Translations under genes and position numbers: made by a program
Assembly: GCA_016929495.1 (NCBI GenBank)
Contig: JAFGIS010000355.1
Location: 1 to 64,000, forward strand
DNA from: Polyangiaceae bacterium
GTDB lineage: Bacteria > Myxococcota_A > Polyangia > Polyangiales > Polyangiaceae
Direction of reading: 5' to 3'
DNA length: 64,000 bases
In this document: positions 35,193-43,659 of the stretch, one piece after another
Layout of the letters: every line of letters starts with the position of its first letter
How positions within the stretch are numbered: position 1 is the stretch's first letter
Notes under the pieces: model-generated
Told to the model about the DNA's origin: nothing
What the model saw: the letters and a program-made list of their open reading frames with translations, nothing else
The model's database searches: none

Positions 35193-35999
35193 ATGTTGAC
35201 AAGAACACGCATGCTTCTCTGCCTCGCAACCACAGGCCTCATCGCCGGCGCATTCCTGGCCGGTCGTGTGCTCGCCGCCGGGATCCCTGCCGCAGGCGCG
35301 CTCACCTACTCCGGAGTGCTCGAAGGGGAAAACGGAGAGCCCCTGACCGGAAAGCACACAGTGGAGGTGAGGTTCTGGGCCGCCGAGTCCGGCGGTGACA
35401 ACGCCCTTTGCACCAACTACGGGCAAGAGGTCGCGCTTGAGAGCGGTCGCTTCTCGGTCGCGCTGCCGGATGGCTGCACGGACGCCGTCAAGGCCCACCC
35501 GGATCTGTGGGTCGAGGTCGTGGTGGATGGCGCGTCGCTGGGACGCGCCAAAGCGGGAGCGGTGCCGTTCGCGGTGGAGGCGGGGCATGCGACGAGCGCG
35601 GATAGCGCTGCCAGCGCAAGTGAGGCGGTCACGGCCACAAACGCGACGCATGCCACCAGCGCGGACAGCGCGACGACAGCGACCAACGCCGCCCAGCTCG
35701 CAGGCGATGGTCCCGAGTCCTTCCAGCGGCCACTCGACGGCTCCTGCGATTCTGGAATTGCAGCTGTCGCGGCGGACGGCACGACAACGTGCACCAAGTT
35801 CGTCGTGTTTCAGAAGCCCGGCAACAATGGAACAGCCTCGTGCGACACCTTCTGCGCAGGCTCCGAATGGGGCGCCACCGGGACTTGTGTGGGTGCGCAG
35901 AAGGCCGATACACTTGAGTACGTCACCTGCCACGATACGAACGTTCCGGAAGGCAACCTCAATGGACTGTACTGCTGGTGCAGTCGTCCGGTCATATGA
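35193..35999 (+). CDS. second constant-region paralogue with Cys-rich C-terminus
   Basis: 268 residues. Same signal-anchor and constant region as its neighbours (GALTYSGVLEGENGEPLTG, VALPDGCTDAVKAHPDLW, DGASLGRAKAGAVPFAVEAG). A short Ala/Thr/Ser repeat (about 132-170, HATSADSATTATNAA) leads to a distinct ~95-residue C-terminus with about eight Cys (SCDTFCAGSEWG, GTCVGAQ, VTCHD, YCWCSRPV), probably disulfide-rich and extracellular. Starts 36 bases after the first paralogue. No family recognised for the C-terminal domain. Confidence 0.78.
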   Translation: MLTRTRMLLCLATTGLIAGAFLAGRVLAAGIPAAGALTYSGVLEGENGEPLTGKHTVEVRFWAAESGGDNALCTNYGQEVALESGRFSVALPDGCTDAVKAHPDLWVEVVVDGASLGRAKAGAVPFAVEAGHATSADSAASASEAVTATNATHATSADSATTATNAAQLAGDGPESFQRPLDGSCDSGIAAVAADGTTTCTKFVVFQKPGNNGTASCDTFCAGSEWGATGTCVGAQKADTLEYVTCHDTNVPEGNLNGLYCWCSRPVI

Positions 36000-36121
36000 G
36001 GTCGCTTCTCGCTCAGCCTCCGCTGCCCAGAGCGCCTCTCCTCCAGTCATGAAGCACTCGCTGTCTACAGCACTCCAGACCCCTGCCATTCGGCTCCGCA
36101 GCTGACGCCCGGAGATTCCCC

Positions 36122-36922
36122 ATGACGACCAGAGAACGCATCCTGATCGGTCTTGCAGCAACGGCCCTCATCGCCGGTGCATTCCTGGCTGGCCGCACGC
36201 TCGCGGCTGGTATTCCTTCCTCGGGCGCGCTCACCTACTCGGGAGTGCTCGAAGGCGAGAACGGAGGGCCCCTGACCGGAAAGCACACGGTAGAGGTCAA
36301 ATTCTGGGCCGCCGAGACCGGCGGTGACATGGCGCTCTGTAGCAACAACGGCCAGCAGGTCACGCTCGTCAATGGGCGCTTTGCCGTGGCTTTGCCGGAC
36401 GGTTGCACGGACGCCGTCAAGGCCCACCCGGATCTGTGGGTCGAGGTCGTGGTGGATGGCGCGTCGCTCGGGCGCGCCAAGGCCGGGGCCGTGCCGTTTG
36501 CGGTGGAGGCGGGGCATGCGACGACTGCGGACAGCGCCACGACTGCAGACAGCGCGGAGACGGCCACAAGCGCCACGACTGCAGACAGCGCGGAGACGGC
36601 CACAAGTGCCGAAACAGCCACGACCGCGGAGACGGCAACCAGTGCGCAGACCGCTCTCTCGGCCGAGAAGTGTACCAGCGCCCAGAACGCGGCGACCGCG
36701 ACCAGCGCCAATGTGGCCGATAGGGTCACGCTTCACTACGCAGACCTCGTTGCCGAGGACGAGCCCGGCGGGCATGCTCAATGGTGCATCGAGAACAGCG
36801 GCGACGGTGTCTCGTGCACAGTCGCGGCGAACCGAAAATGCGCAGCGCTGGGGTACTCAGGGGGATGGTTCGTCGGAGAGTCGGCGGATGGGACGCATCG
36901 AAGCATCATGTGCCTGCAATAG
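36122..36922 (+). CDS. third constant-region paralogue with Ala/Thr repeat stalk
   Basis: 266 residues. Signal-anchor and constant region as in the previous two genes, with part near-identical at the DNA level. A long stalk of ATTADSAETATSA-type repeats (about 135-180) follows, the periodicity expected of a trimeric or coiled fibre-like shaft, then a ~70-residue tip (LHYADLVAEDEPGGHAQWC, KCAALGYSGGWFVGES) with several Cys. Tip family not recognised. The set of three suggests modular exchange of tips on a common base. Confidence 0.78.
   Translation: MTTRERILIGLAATALIAGAFLAGRTLAAGIPSSGALTYSGVLEGENGGPLTGKHTVEVKFWAAETGGDMALCSNNGQQVTLVNGRFAVALPDGCTDAVKAHPDLWVEVVVDGASLGRAKAGAVPFAVEAGHATTADSATTADSAETATSATTADSAETATSAETATTAETATSAQTALSAEKCTSAQNAATATSANVADRVTLHYADLVAEDEPGGHAQWCIENSGDGVSCTVAANRKCAALGYSGGWFVGESADGTHRSIMCLQ
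36536..36607 (+). repeat. tandem 36-bp repeat in stalk of third paralogue
   Basis: Two adjacent 36-base units (36536 and 36572) are identical except for the final base, and diverged units flank them. They encode the ATTADSAETATS stalk, so the stalk length can change by unit gain or loss. Confidence 0.85.
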
Positions 36923-37202
36923 GGAATCCCTTCGCCCGAGCACGCCTCGTCGACGCGCCGGCTAGGCGTCTGACCTTTTCGCTGCAGTCGGCCGAGACCG
37001 CCGAGCATGCCGCGGAGCAGGCAACCCCTCGAGATTGCTCGGTTCACTGCGCGCTTCCCGGATTGGAGTCGCGACAGGAGTCTGCTGGTCCAGTCGGCCC
37101 GCGAATCGATCCAATCGCGACCGCAGCGCACCGTTGGGCCCCATACTGCGTTGCAGCCCCCTGATCCTCGGAGCTAGAGTTGTCCGCGGAAGGCATCGGG
37201 GA

Positions 37203-38657
37203 ATGACCGTACCTGTTGAGCCTGGAACCGTTTTGGCGGACAAGCTTCGGATCGAGGCGGTCATCGCGAAGGGCGGCATGGGCGTCCTGGTCGCCGCGCA
37301 TCATCTGAAGCTCGACCAGCGCGTGGCGGTGAAGTTTCTGCTTCCCGAGGCGCTGGCCAACCCCGAGGCCGTCGACCGCTTCGAGCGCGAAGCCCGGGCA
37401 GCTGCGAAGATCCAGAACGAGCACACCGTCCGTGTCATCGATGTCGGCACCCTGGACTGGGGCGCGCCGTACATGGTCATGGAGTACTTGCGCGGCTGCG
37501 ACCTCAGCGCCCTGCTCAGCGCGCGGGGCCCGATGCCCGTAGAAGATGCGGTCGACTACGTACTGCAGGCCTCCGAAGCCATCTCCGAGGCGCACACGCT
37601 CGGCATCGTTCACCGCGATCTCAAACCGTCGAATCTCTTCCTCATCGAGCGCCCGGACGGCACCCCCTGCATCAAGGTCCTCGATTTCGGCATATCCAAG
37701 GTGACGGGCGGCTCCGACCTTCTGGAACAAGCCAAGATGACGAGCACGGGTGCGCTGCTCGGATCACCGCTGTACATGTCTCCGGAGCAGCTGCGCTGCT
37801 CGCGGGACGTGGACATGCGAACGGATGTCTGGGCCCTGGGTACCATCTTGTTCGAGCTGCTCGCGGGACGGCCGCCTTTCGTGGCCGAGACCATGCCCGA
37901 GCTCATCACGGCCCTGCAATCGGGCGAGCTGCCGTCGCTCAGGATGATTCGGCCCGATCTGCCGGACGGGCTCGAGTACGCGGTAGAAGCGTGCCTCGAG
38001 CGCGAGCTCCATCGTCGCATTCCGTCCGTTGCCGAACTCGCCGCTCGGCTCGCGCCCTATGCGCCCAAGCGGTCGCGTGTATCGATCGACCGGATCCTTC
38101 GGGTCTCTCAGGCCAGCGGCCTCGCCATGAGCGTGCTGCCGCCCCCCTCCTCTGATCCAACCTCCAGGAACGGCGAACAGACAGCAGGCGAGCTCGTACG
38201 GACCAATCGGGTCCAGTCACGTTCAGGGCGACGCACGCTGATCGGCATGGCGGCTGTGGGCATAGCAGGGCTTGTCCTGGCGACCGTCTACTTGGCCAAG
38301 CGGACGCCCGCCGAGGCTACTCGGGTCGAACGTGCAGCTTCGGATCCGCAGGTGTCCGGAGCCCAGATCCCTGCGGCCGAAACCGGATCTGTTTCTGGCG
38401 CGCCGATCGACAACGGACCCGTGGTATCGCCTGTGCCATCGGTCGCGAACACCGCGACGGCTGAGGAGGACAGCCGTGAACAGCCCGACGCAGGAAAGGA
38501 ATCGGCGGACAAGCGTCGTGCCGCCGCACCGCGAGCGCCCTCGGCGCGTCCGCCCACAGGTGCCCGGGTCGGCGTCGTGCCCCCCGGCTCCGCTCGTAGT
38601 CCTGCTGCGCCTGCGCCAACGGCCAACAAGAAAGATCCCCTGGGGGGCCGGCTGTAG
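37203..38657 (+). CDS. membrane-anchored Hanks-type Ser/Thr protein kinase
   Basis: 484 residues. Kinase domain about 12-280 with Gly-rich loop AKGGMGVLV, ATP lysine Lys44 (VAVKFLL), catalytic loop VHRDLKPSN (Asp139), DFG Asp161 (DFGISK) and GSPLYMSPEQ in the activation segment; all residues needed for activity are present. One transmembrane helix about 345-365 (TLIGMAAVGIAGLVLATVYL), then a Pro/Ala-rich extracytoplasmic tail without a recognised sensor domain. ATG 37203 precedes the kinase fold directly. 280 bases after the third paralogue, probably its own promoter. Confidence 0.95.
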   Translation: MTVPVEPGTVLADKLRIEAVIAKGGMGVLVAAHHLKLDQRVAVKFLLPEALANPEAVDRFEREARAAAKIQNEHTVRVIDVGTLDWGAPYMVMEYLRGCDLSALLSARGPMPVEDAVDYVLQASEAISEAHTLGIVHRDLKPSNLFLIERPDGTPCIKVLDFGISKVTGGSDLLEQAKMTSTGALLGSPLYMSPEQLRCSRDVDMRTDVWALGTILFELLAGRPPFVAETMPELITALQSGELPSLRMIRPDLPDGLEYAVEACLERELHRRIPSVAELAARLAPYAPKRSRVSIDRILRVSQASGLAMSVLPPPSSDPTSRNGEQTAGELVRTNRVQSRSGRRTLIGMAAVGIAGLVLATVYLAKRTPAEATRVERAASDPQVSGAQIPAAETGSVSGAPIDNGPVVSPVPSVANTATAEEDSREQPDAGKESADKRRAAAPRAPSARPPTGARVGVVPPGSARSPAAPAPTANKKDPLGGRL

Positions 38658-38865
38658 GTGACCTGCCCGTCAGAAGCCTGACGAGGCAGCATCGGGCCGC
38701 CCTCTGAGCCCGTGGGGGCGACGGCGCGACTGCGGCGCGAATCCGCCGTAGCGTCGGGGTCGGACCTCAACCGGGAAGGCTGGCCGCGGCCTCCAATACC
38801 TTCCCGCAACCAGATGCGCTCGCCCTGCGTCTGCTCGGACACCCGCTTGCGGACTGTCGGCGGTT

Positions 38866-38880
38866 GGGACATATTGTCCC
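38866..38880. promoter_or_regulatory. palindromic operator-like site upstream of vapB-like gene
   Basis: GGGACATATTGTCCC is a perfect 6-bp inverted repeat with a 3-base centre, ending two bases before the antitoxin ATG. TGTCCC recurs at 38884-38889. Antitoxins of this class repress their own operon by binding such palindromes. Confidence 0.65.
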
Positions 38881-38882
38881 TT

Positions 38883-39167
38883 ATGTCCCATTCCTCGAGT
38901 CGCAACGTATCGCTGGCAGAGACGAAGAGCCGACTCGCAGAATGCGTTCGCGCAGCCGAAAGGGGCGAAAATGTGGTCATCACGCGACATGGCAAGCCCG
39001 TCGCAGCGCTCGTTTCGACGCAGGACCTCGCGCTGATCTCTCGGCTCCGCGCGGCGAAGCAAGGAAAGGGGCTGGCGGCTCTGGCCGGTGGTTGGGCCGG
39101 ATCTGCGGAGCTGGTCGAGCATGCGCTGACGCGGCGTCGTACGTCCCGACGGCGGACCAGGGAGTGA
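38883..39167 (+). CDS. Phd/YefM-type antitoxin
   Basis: 94 residues. NVSLAETKSRLAECVRAAER and NVVITRHGKPVAALVSTQDL match the Phd/YefM DNA-binding fold that neutralises toxins and represses its own promoter. The C-terminus (LTRRRTSRRRTRE) is basic and probably flexible, the usual toxin-binding part. The PIN toxin gene starts 12 bases later. A palindrome lies immediately upstream. Confidence 0.9.
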   Translation: MSHSSSRNVSLAETKSRLAECVRAAERGENVVITRHGKPVAALVSTQDLALISRLRAAKQGKGLAALAGGWAGSAELVEHALTRRRTSRRRTRE

Positions 39168-39179
39168 GCGAATCAGGCC

Positions 39180-39611
39180 GTGCCCTACCTTTTCGATACC
39201 GATGCCATCTCCGAGGTCCTCAAGCCACGCCCGGCAGCAGGCTACGTCGAGTGGCTGCGGCACGTGCCACAGGAGGAACAGTTCACGAGTGCCATTTGTA
39301 TCGCGGAGTTGTTCGAAGGTGCCTTTGTCGCGCACCAGCGCGATCGGCACCTGCGGAACATCGAGGAACGCGTGCTCCCGCAGCTGATCGTTCTGCCATT
39401 CGACGTGGACACCGCGCGCGTCTTTGGCGAGCTGGCTGCCGTGTTGCGTCACTCGGGTCAGGTGCTCGCAGACCCTGATCTGCAGATTGCCGCCACCGCG
39501 GTTCGTCACGACCTCGGGCTCGTCACCGGCAACGTCCGGCATTTCTCCCGCGTTCCGGGACTCTGCCTGGAGCGGGCGCTGGCGGAAAGCCGCCCGGGCA
39601 AGGCGCCGTAG
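39180..39611 (+). CDS. VapC-type PIN-domain toxin ribonuclease
   Basis: 143 residues from GTG 39180. PIN acidic residues are visible: LFDTDAISE (first Asp), SAICIAELFEGA (Glu), and ADPDLQIAATAV (Asp pair), followed by GLVTGNVRHFSRV with typical end. VapC toxins cleave tRNA or rRNA in a metal-dependent way. Lies 12 bases downstream of the Phd-like antitoxin, so one operon. Antitoxin type Phd with PIN toxin is a known pairing. Confidence 0.92.
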   Translation: MPYLFDTDAISEVLKPRPAAGYVEWLRHVPQEEQFTSAICIAELFEGAFVAHQRDRHLRNIEERVLPQLIVLPFDVDTARVFGELAAVLRHSGQVLADPDLQIAATAVRHDLGLVTGNVRHFSRVPGLCLERALAESRPGKAP

Positions 39612-39632
39612 GCGTGCTGCCGGCGTGCCCCC

Positions 39633-39653
39633 AGCCCGGGCAGGGCCCGGGCT
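39633..39653. terminator. hairpin between toxin and cls genes
   Basis: Perfect 9-bp arms AGCCCGGGC (39633-39641) and GCCCGGGCT (39645-39653) with a 3-base loop, between the convergent toxin and cls stops. It can act on both strands, though no U-tract follows. Confidence 0.55.
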
Positions 39654-39744
39654 AAGGCGGGCACCCGCCCCCGCAGCCGAAGGTGAGGAGGCGGACCGAA
39701 CCCCGACGCTTCACCCCGGGGGGCATCACCCGATCCGCCGCGCG

Positions 39745-41214
39745 CTACAGCAACGGCGACAGCAGCCGCGCCACCGCTCTGGCCAGCCGCCGTACCAGCC
39801 GCACGCGACGCTCGCGTTGGGCCGTCACCTCGATAGCGGCTTCGAGGTCGAGCTCGAACCGGTTCGCCAGATCGCGGCACAATGCCGGACCGAAGACGAA
39901 CGCGTTGAGCTCGAAATTGAGGGTGAAGGAGCGCATATCCATGTTTGCGGAGCCAACGGTCGCGAGCCACTCGTCCACGACCATGGTCTTGGCGTGCACG
40001 AAACCGCGGGCGTACTCGAAGATGCGCACGCCGGCGCCCAAAAGCTCGGAGTAGTAGGAGCGCGAGGCGAGCGTCACGAGCAAGCTGTCGGACTTGGCGG
40101 GCAAGAGCAGCCGCACGTCGACGCCGCGCAGGGCCGCGACCGTGATCGCCGCCAGAATGGCCTGGCTCGGGATGAAATACGGATTGGTGATCCAGACGCG
40201 CTCGCAGGCCAGTGCGACCGCCTGCGCATAGTAGAGCTCCATCGCCGGCCAACGCTGGTCCGGTCCCGAGTCGATCACCTGGACCAGGCAATCCCCCGAC
40301 GAGGGACTCTCGGGGAAGTATCGTTCGTCCTCCAGCCGCTCGCCGGTGGTCATCAACCAGTCGTGCAAAAAGGCCTGCTGGAGGCTCAGCACGGCCGGAC
40401 CCTCGATGCGCACGTGCGTATCGCGCCAGGCCCCGATTTCCGGGTCCAGGCCGAGATACTCGCGTCCGACGTTGATGCCGCCCGTGAAGCCGGCCCGACC
40501 GTCCACCACGACGATCTTCCTGTGATTGCGGAAATCAGCGCGATCGCGCCTGCGGATCCTGGGAATGAGCTTGGTAAGCGGACCAAAGACGGCGGCGTGT
40601 CCACCCGCTGCGCGAAGCGGCTGCCAGAAGTCCGAGGGCAAGGCATAGCTACCGATGGCATCGCAGAGCACCCTCACCTCTATACCGGACGCGGCGCGCC
40701 GGGCCAGCGCGTCGCGCAACGCGGCGCCGACGGCATCGGGTTGGATGATGTAGAACTGAACGTGGATATGGTCCTGGGCCTGGTCGATGGCTTCCAGGAT
40801 CTCCGGGTAGGTCACGGCGGCGTCGTTGAGCACGCGCGTGGCGTTGCCCGAGCTTGCCGGCGTGCTCGCCAGAGCGTTGCCCAACGCGACCTGCGCCAGG
40901 GTGCGCGCCTCTGCCGCACCGCCGCCACGCCCCTGCAACCGATCCCGCACATTGTGCTGGGAGAGCACGTGCTCGAGCCGCGCCACCGCCCATGCAGAGC
41001 GTTTGACCGTGCGGCGCATGCGCGTGCGGCCCAGGAGCAAGTAGCCGAGCACGCCCAGGACCGGCGCGAACACGATGAACAGCACCCAGGCCAGCGTGGC
41101 CGTGGGGTTTCGGCGACGCGCGAGCAGTACCCAGCCGATGATCGCGACGTGCAGACCCAGACCAGCAAGCTCGAGCACGAAGGTTAGGACCACGGGGTCG
41201 ATATCGGGCGACAT
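39745..41214 (-). CDS. cls: cardiolipin synthase (phospholipase D family)
   Basis: 489 residues, typical. Two N-terminal transmembrane segments (about 7-30 and 38-62), then two PLD domains with HKD motifs: FRNHRKIVVVDGRAGFTGG and VHAKTMVVDEWLATVGSANM. It condenses two phosphatidylglycerols into cardiolipin at the inner membrane. The catalytic His/Lys/Asp are all present. The intact copy; a decayed ~200-base copy of its C-terminal half lies at 31791-31986. Confidence 0.95.
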   Translation of the reverse strand: MSPDIDPVVLTFVLELAGLGLHVAIIGWVLLARRRNPTATLAWVLFIVFAPVLGVLGYLLLGRTRMRRTVKRSAWAVARLEHVLSQHNVRDRLQGRGGGAAEARTLAQVALGNALASTPASSGNATRVLNDAAVTYPEILEAIDQAQDHIHVQFYIIQPDAVGAALRDALARRAASGIEVRVLCDAIGSYALPSDFWQPLRAAGGHAAVFGPLTKLIPRIRRRDRADFRNHRKIVVVDGRAGFTGGINVGREYLGLDPEIGAWRDTHVRIEGPAVLSLQQAFLHDWLMTTGERLEDERYFPESPSSGDCLVQVIDSGPDQRWPAMELYYAQAVALACERVWITNPYFIPSQAILAAITVAALRGVDVRLLLPAKSDSLLVTLASRSYYSELLGAGVRIFEYARGFVHAKTMVVDEWLATVGSANMDMRSFTLNFELNAFVFGPALCRDLANRFELDLEAAIEVTAQRERRVRLVRRLARAVARLLSPLL

Positions 41215-41317
41215 TCGGGCGGCCAGCTTACGCGCTCGGGCGGGCTGGGCTCAACAGCGGGTGACCATCGAGTCACCTACCGGCCTAGGGCGGCGCGGGG
41301 GCATACTGCCTTTCGTC

Positions 41318-42325
41318 ATGAATGCTCTCGTACTCATCGATTCCGTGGTACGGCAGACGACGGTTCTGATTGCCCAGCTGGCCACCTCGGGCGGGATACG
41401 GGCGCCGCTCGCGCACCTGGCGAACCAGGTCTTCCTGGAACTCGCCAACGAGCTCGAGGCGCAAGGCCTCAGCCGCAAGGTCAGCGCGGACATGTTCGGC
41501 ATGGCGCTGCGCGCCTACATCCGCAAAGTCAGGCGACTGAGCGAAGGACAGAGCGAGCAGGGGCGCACCCTATGGCAGACGGTGCTCGACTTCGTCAAAG
41601 ACTCGCGGCTCGTTACCCGGGACCGCATTCTCGAACGCTTCACGCGAGACGGGGAGCTCGAGGTCTCGGCGGTCCTCCGGGACCTGACCGACAGCGGCCT
41701 CGTCTTCTGCTCGGGCACGGGTCGCTCGGCGGTGTTTCGCGCAGCCACGGACGAGGAAGTCGGACAGGTTTCGGAGCTCGCCTCGGATAGCGGGCTCGAC
41801 GAGCTCGCCTGGGTGCTCACCTACCGGCACGGTCCCTTGTCCGAAGAAGAGCTCGCCAAGCATCTGCGCAGGGAGCCAGCGACTGCACGCGAGGCTCTGG
41901 AGCGGCTGCTCGCGTCGGGACGAATTCAGCGCGCGCCGAGCGGGCAATGGACGGCCCAGGATTTCGTGATCCCCTTGGGGTCGAGCGTCGGGTGGGAGGC
42001 CGCGGTGTTCGATCACCTCCAGGCAGTCGTGCAGACCATCTGCCAGCGCCTGCGTCAGGCCTCGTTCGACTCCGAACCGAGCCACATCGTCGGCGGGAGC
42101 ACGTATTCCTTCGATGTGTGGTCCGGTCACCCCTTGGAGCAAGAGGTCAGACGGCAGCTCGCTGAGCTGCGCGAGCGGCTGGGCCAGCTTCGGCAGCAGG
42201 TGGATGCCCACAACCGAAACCATGAGCCCGGACCGGAGCGCGCGCGCCAGCAAGTGATCACCTACGTGGGGCAATGCGTGCTTGATCGCGACCAAGAAAC
42301 AGAGGAAGAACTGGAGAGGACATGA
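41318..42325 (+). CDS. probable winged-helix regulatory protein coupled to lipoprotein
   Basis: 335 residues, no signal peptide. Residues about 5-75 (TVLIAQLATSGGIRAPLAHL, KVSADMFGMALRAYIRK) resemble a helix-turn-helix unit. Two further winged-helix-like segments follow: TRDRILERFTRDGELEVSAV, DLTDSGLVF, and then HGPLSEEELAKHLRREPA, LLASGRIQ. C-terminal coiled coil about 285-315 (LRERLGQLRQQVDAHNRN). The family name is unknown to me. Its TGA overlaps the ATG of the following lipoprotein (ATGA), so the two products are coupled. Role inferred: transcriptional or signalling regulator. Confidence 0.7.
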   Translation: MNALVLIDSVVRQTTVLIAQLATSGGIRAPLAHLANQVFLELANELEAQGLSRKVSADMFGMALRAYIRKVRRLSEGQSEQGRTLWQTVLDFVKDSRLVTRDRILERFTRDGELEVSAVLRDLTDSGLVFCSGTGRSAVFRAATDEEVGQVSELASDSGLDELAWVLTYRHGPLSEEELAKHLRREPATAREALERLLASGRIQRAPSGQWTAQDFVIPLGSSVGWEAAVFDHLQAVVQTICQRLRQASFDSEPSHIVGGSTYSFDVWSGHPLEQEVRRQLAELRERLGQLRQQVDAHNRNHEPGPERARQQVITYVGQCVLDRDQETEEELERT

Positions 42326-43659
42326 AAACCATGGCAGCGCTGGGTGGACGCGGACACGTCTTTCGGATGATCGCGCTGGGGCTCGTCATCGGCGCGTGCG
42401 GCGGCACGACCGGGGCCGCCAACGGCGGGGAGTCTCATTTCCTGCGCGCCTGCGACGGGGCGTGCGGGGCGGGGCTCAAGTGCATTTCCGGCGTTTGCAC
42501 CCGGGCGTGCGTGCTCGGGAAAGACTCGTGCGCCGACCTCGCGACCAACGCCGAGTGCACCGACCAGAGCATCGAGCCCGGCGCCGTGGTGATCTGCGAT
42601 GTGGGTTGCTCGCGGGATAGTGATTGCTCCTCCCTGGGCGAGGGCTACGAGTGCCAGGCGGGATTCTGCAGAGGGAAGGCGCTGTCGAGTGGCGCGGCGG
42701 GCGGCGAGGGCAACGCTGGCGGCTCGCCGGGCGCAACCGGCGGCCAGAGCAATGCAGGCGGATCCGTTGACGCAACCGGTGGCCAGAGCAACACCGGTGG
42801 CTCAGCCAACCGGGGCGGGAGCTCCTCCGGAGCCGAGGGCGGAGCTGGGAACGACAGCGCCGGCGGCGCGGCTGGTGTCGATGGAAGCTGCAGGGTGCTG
42901 CATCAGACGTATCCGTCGGGTACGACCGACATCCCCGACCCAGCAGGGTGCGGGACGTGCGAGTGCCACGACTGGGAGCTCTCTTGCCAAGAGCCCGGGT
43001 GCGAGATCGGGCCTCTCGTCTTCCCGTGCCCGGACGATATCGTCTCTGACCTGGTCGACGTCGACTACTACTCCATTCAGGGCGACAAGCTGGTCCTCGA
43101 CGCGCGCTACAGCGGAGGCTGCAAGAGCCATGACTTCGGAGTCTGCTACGAAGAAACCTTCCGCGAGTCGAATCCAGTACAAGGTACGCTGCGCTTGCTC
43201 CACGACGCCCACGACGACACGTGCAAGGCCATCGTGTCCTCCAACCTGGTGTTCGATCTACGCCCCTATGCCGACTACTACCATGACCTGTACCCGGCGG
43301 ACGGAGGGCTCATCTCGACCAACTACGGCCTGTACGCATTCGGAACGCTGACCTGTGACGAGCGCACGCAGGCGGCGAGTGCGCAGATGGATTCGGTGGT
43401 CGCCCAGCTCTCGTTGACCTGCTCCTCGGCCGACGACTGCGAATGGGCCGAGAACGTCACGGCTTGCTCGGATCGCTGCGGCGTGCTCATCGCCCGCTCT
43501 CAGGAGGATCGACTCAAGCAAGGCCTGGACGCCATCAGTGCTTCCACGTGCGCCGGCTTCGAGGAGGATGGCTGCACGCTGATCGTGCCGCCGTGCATCG
43601 TTCCTACCGCGCTCGACTGCATCGACGGCCAGTGCGCCGTGGCGTCGGCGGTGCAGTGA
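42322..43659 (+). CDS. Cys-rich lipoprotein with Gly-rich linker
   Basis: 445 residues. Lipobox VIGACGGT. Two Cys-rich modules (CDGACGAGLKCISGVCTRAC; CDVGCSRDSDCSSLGEGYEC) flank the N-terminal part. A Gly/Asn/Ser linker (about 120-185) leads to a ~255-residue C-terminal domain with further Cys pairs and a repeated CSSADDCEWAENVTACSDRC-like module near the end. No catalytic motif. Translationally coupled (ATGA) to the upstream regulator-like gene. Confidence 0.78.
   Translation: MKTMAALGGRGHVFRMIALGLVIGACGGTTGAANGGESHFLRACDGACGAGLKCISGVCTRACVLGKDSCADLATNAECTDQSIEPGAVVICDVGCSRDSDCSSLGEGYECQAGFCRGKALSSGAAGGEGNAGGSPGATGGQSNAGGSVDATGGQSNTGGSANRGGSSSGAEGGAGNDSAGGAAGVDGSCRVLHQTYPSGTTDIPDPAGCGTCECHDWELSCQEPGCEIGPLVFPCPDDIVSDLVDVDYYSIQGDKLVLDARYSGGCKSHDFGVCYEETFRESNPVQGTLRLLHDAHDDTCKAIVSSNLVFDLRPYADYYHDLYPADGGLISTNYGLYAFGTLTCDERTQAASAQMDSVVAQLSLTCSSADDCEWAENVTACSDRCGVLIARSQEDRLKQGLDAISASTCAGFEEDGCTLIVPPCIVPTALDCIDGQCAVASAVQ

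Noticed and set aside
34251-36922. Prophage call because of the tail-collar domain
   Set aside because: No integrase, capsid, terminase, portal or tail genes; all three proteins have signal-anchors and lipoprotein neighbours.
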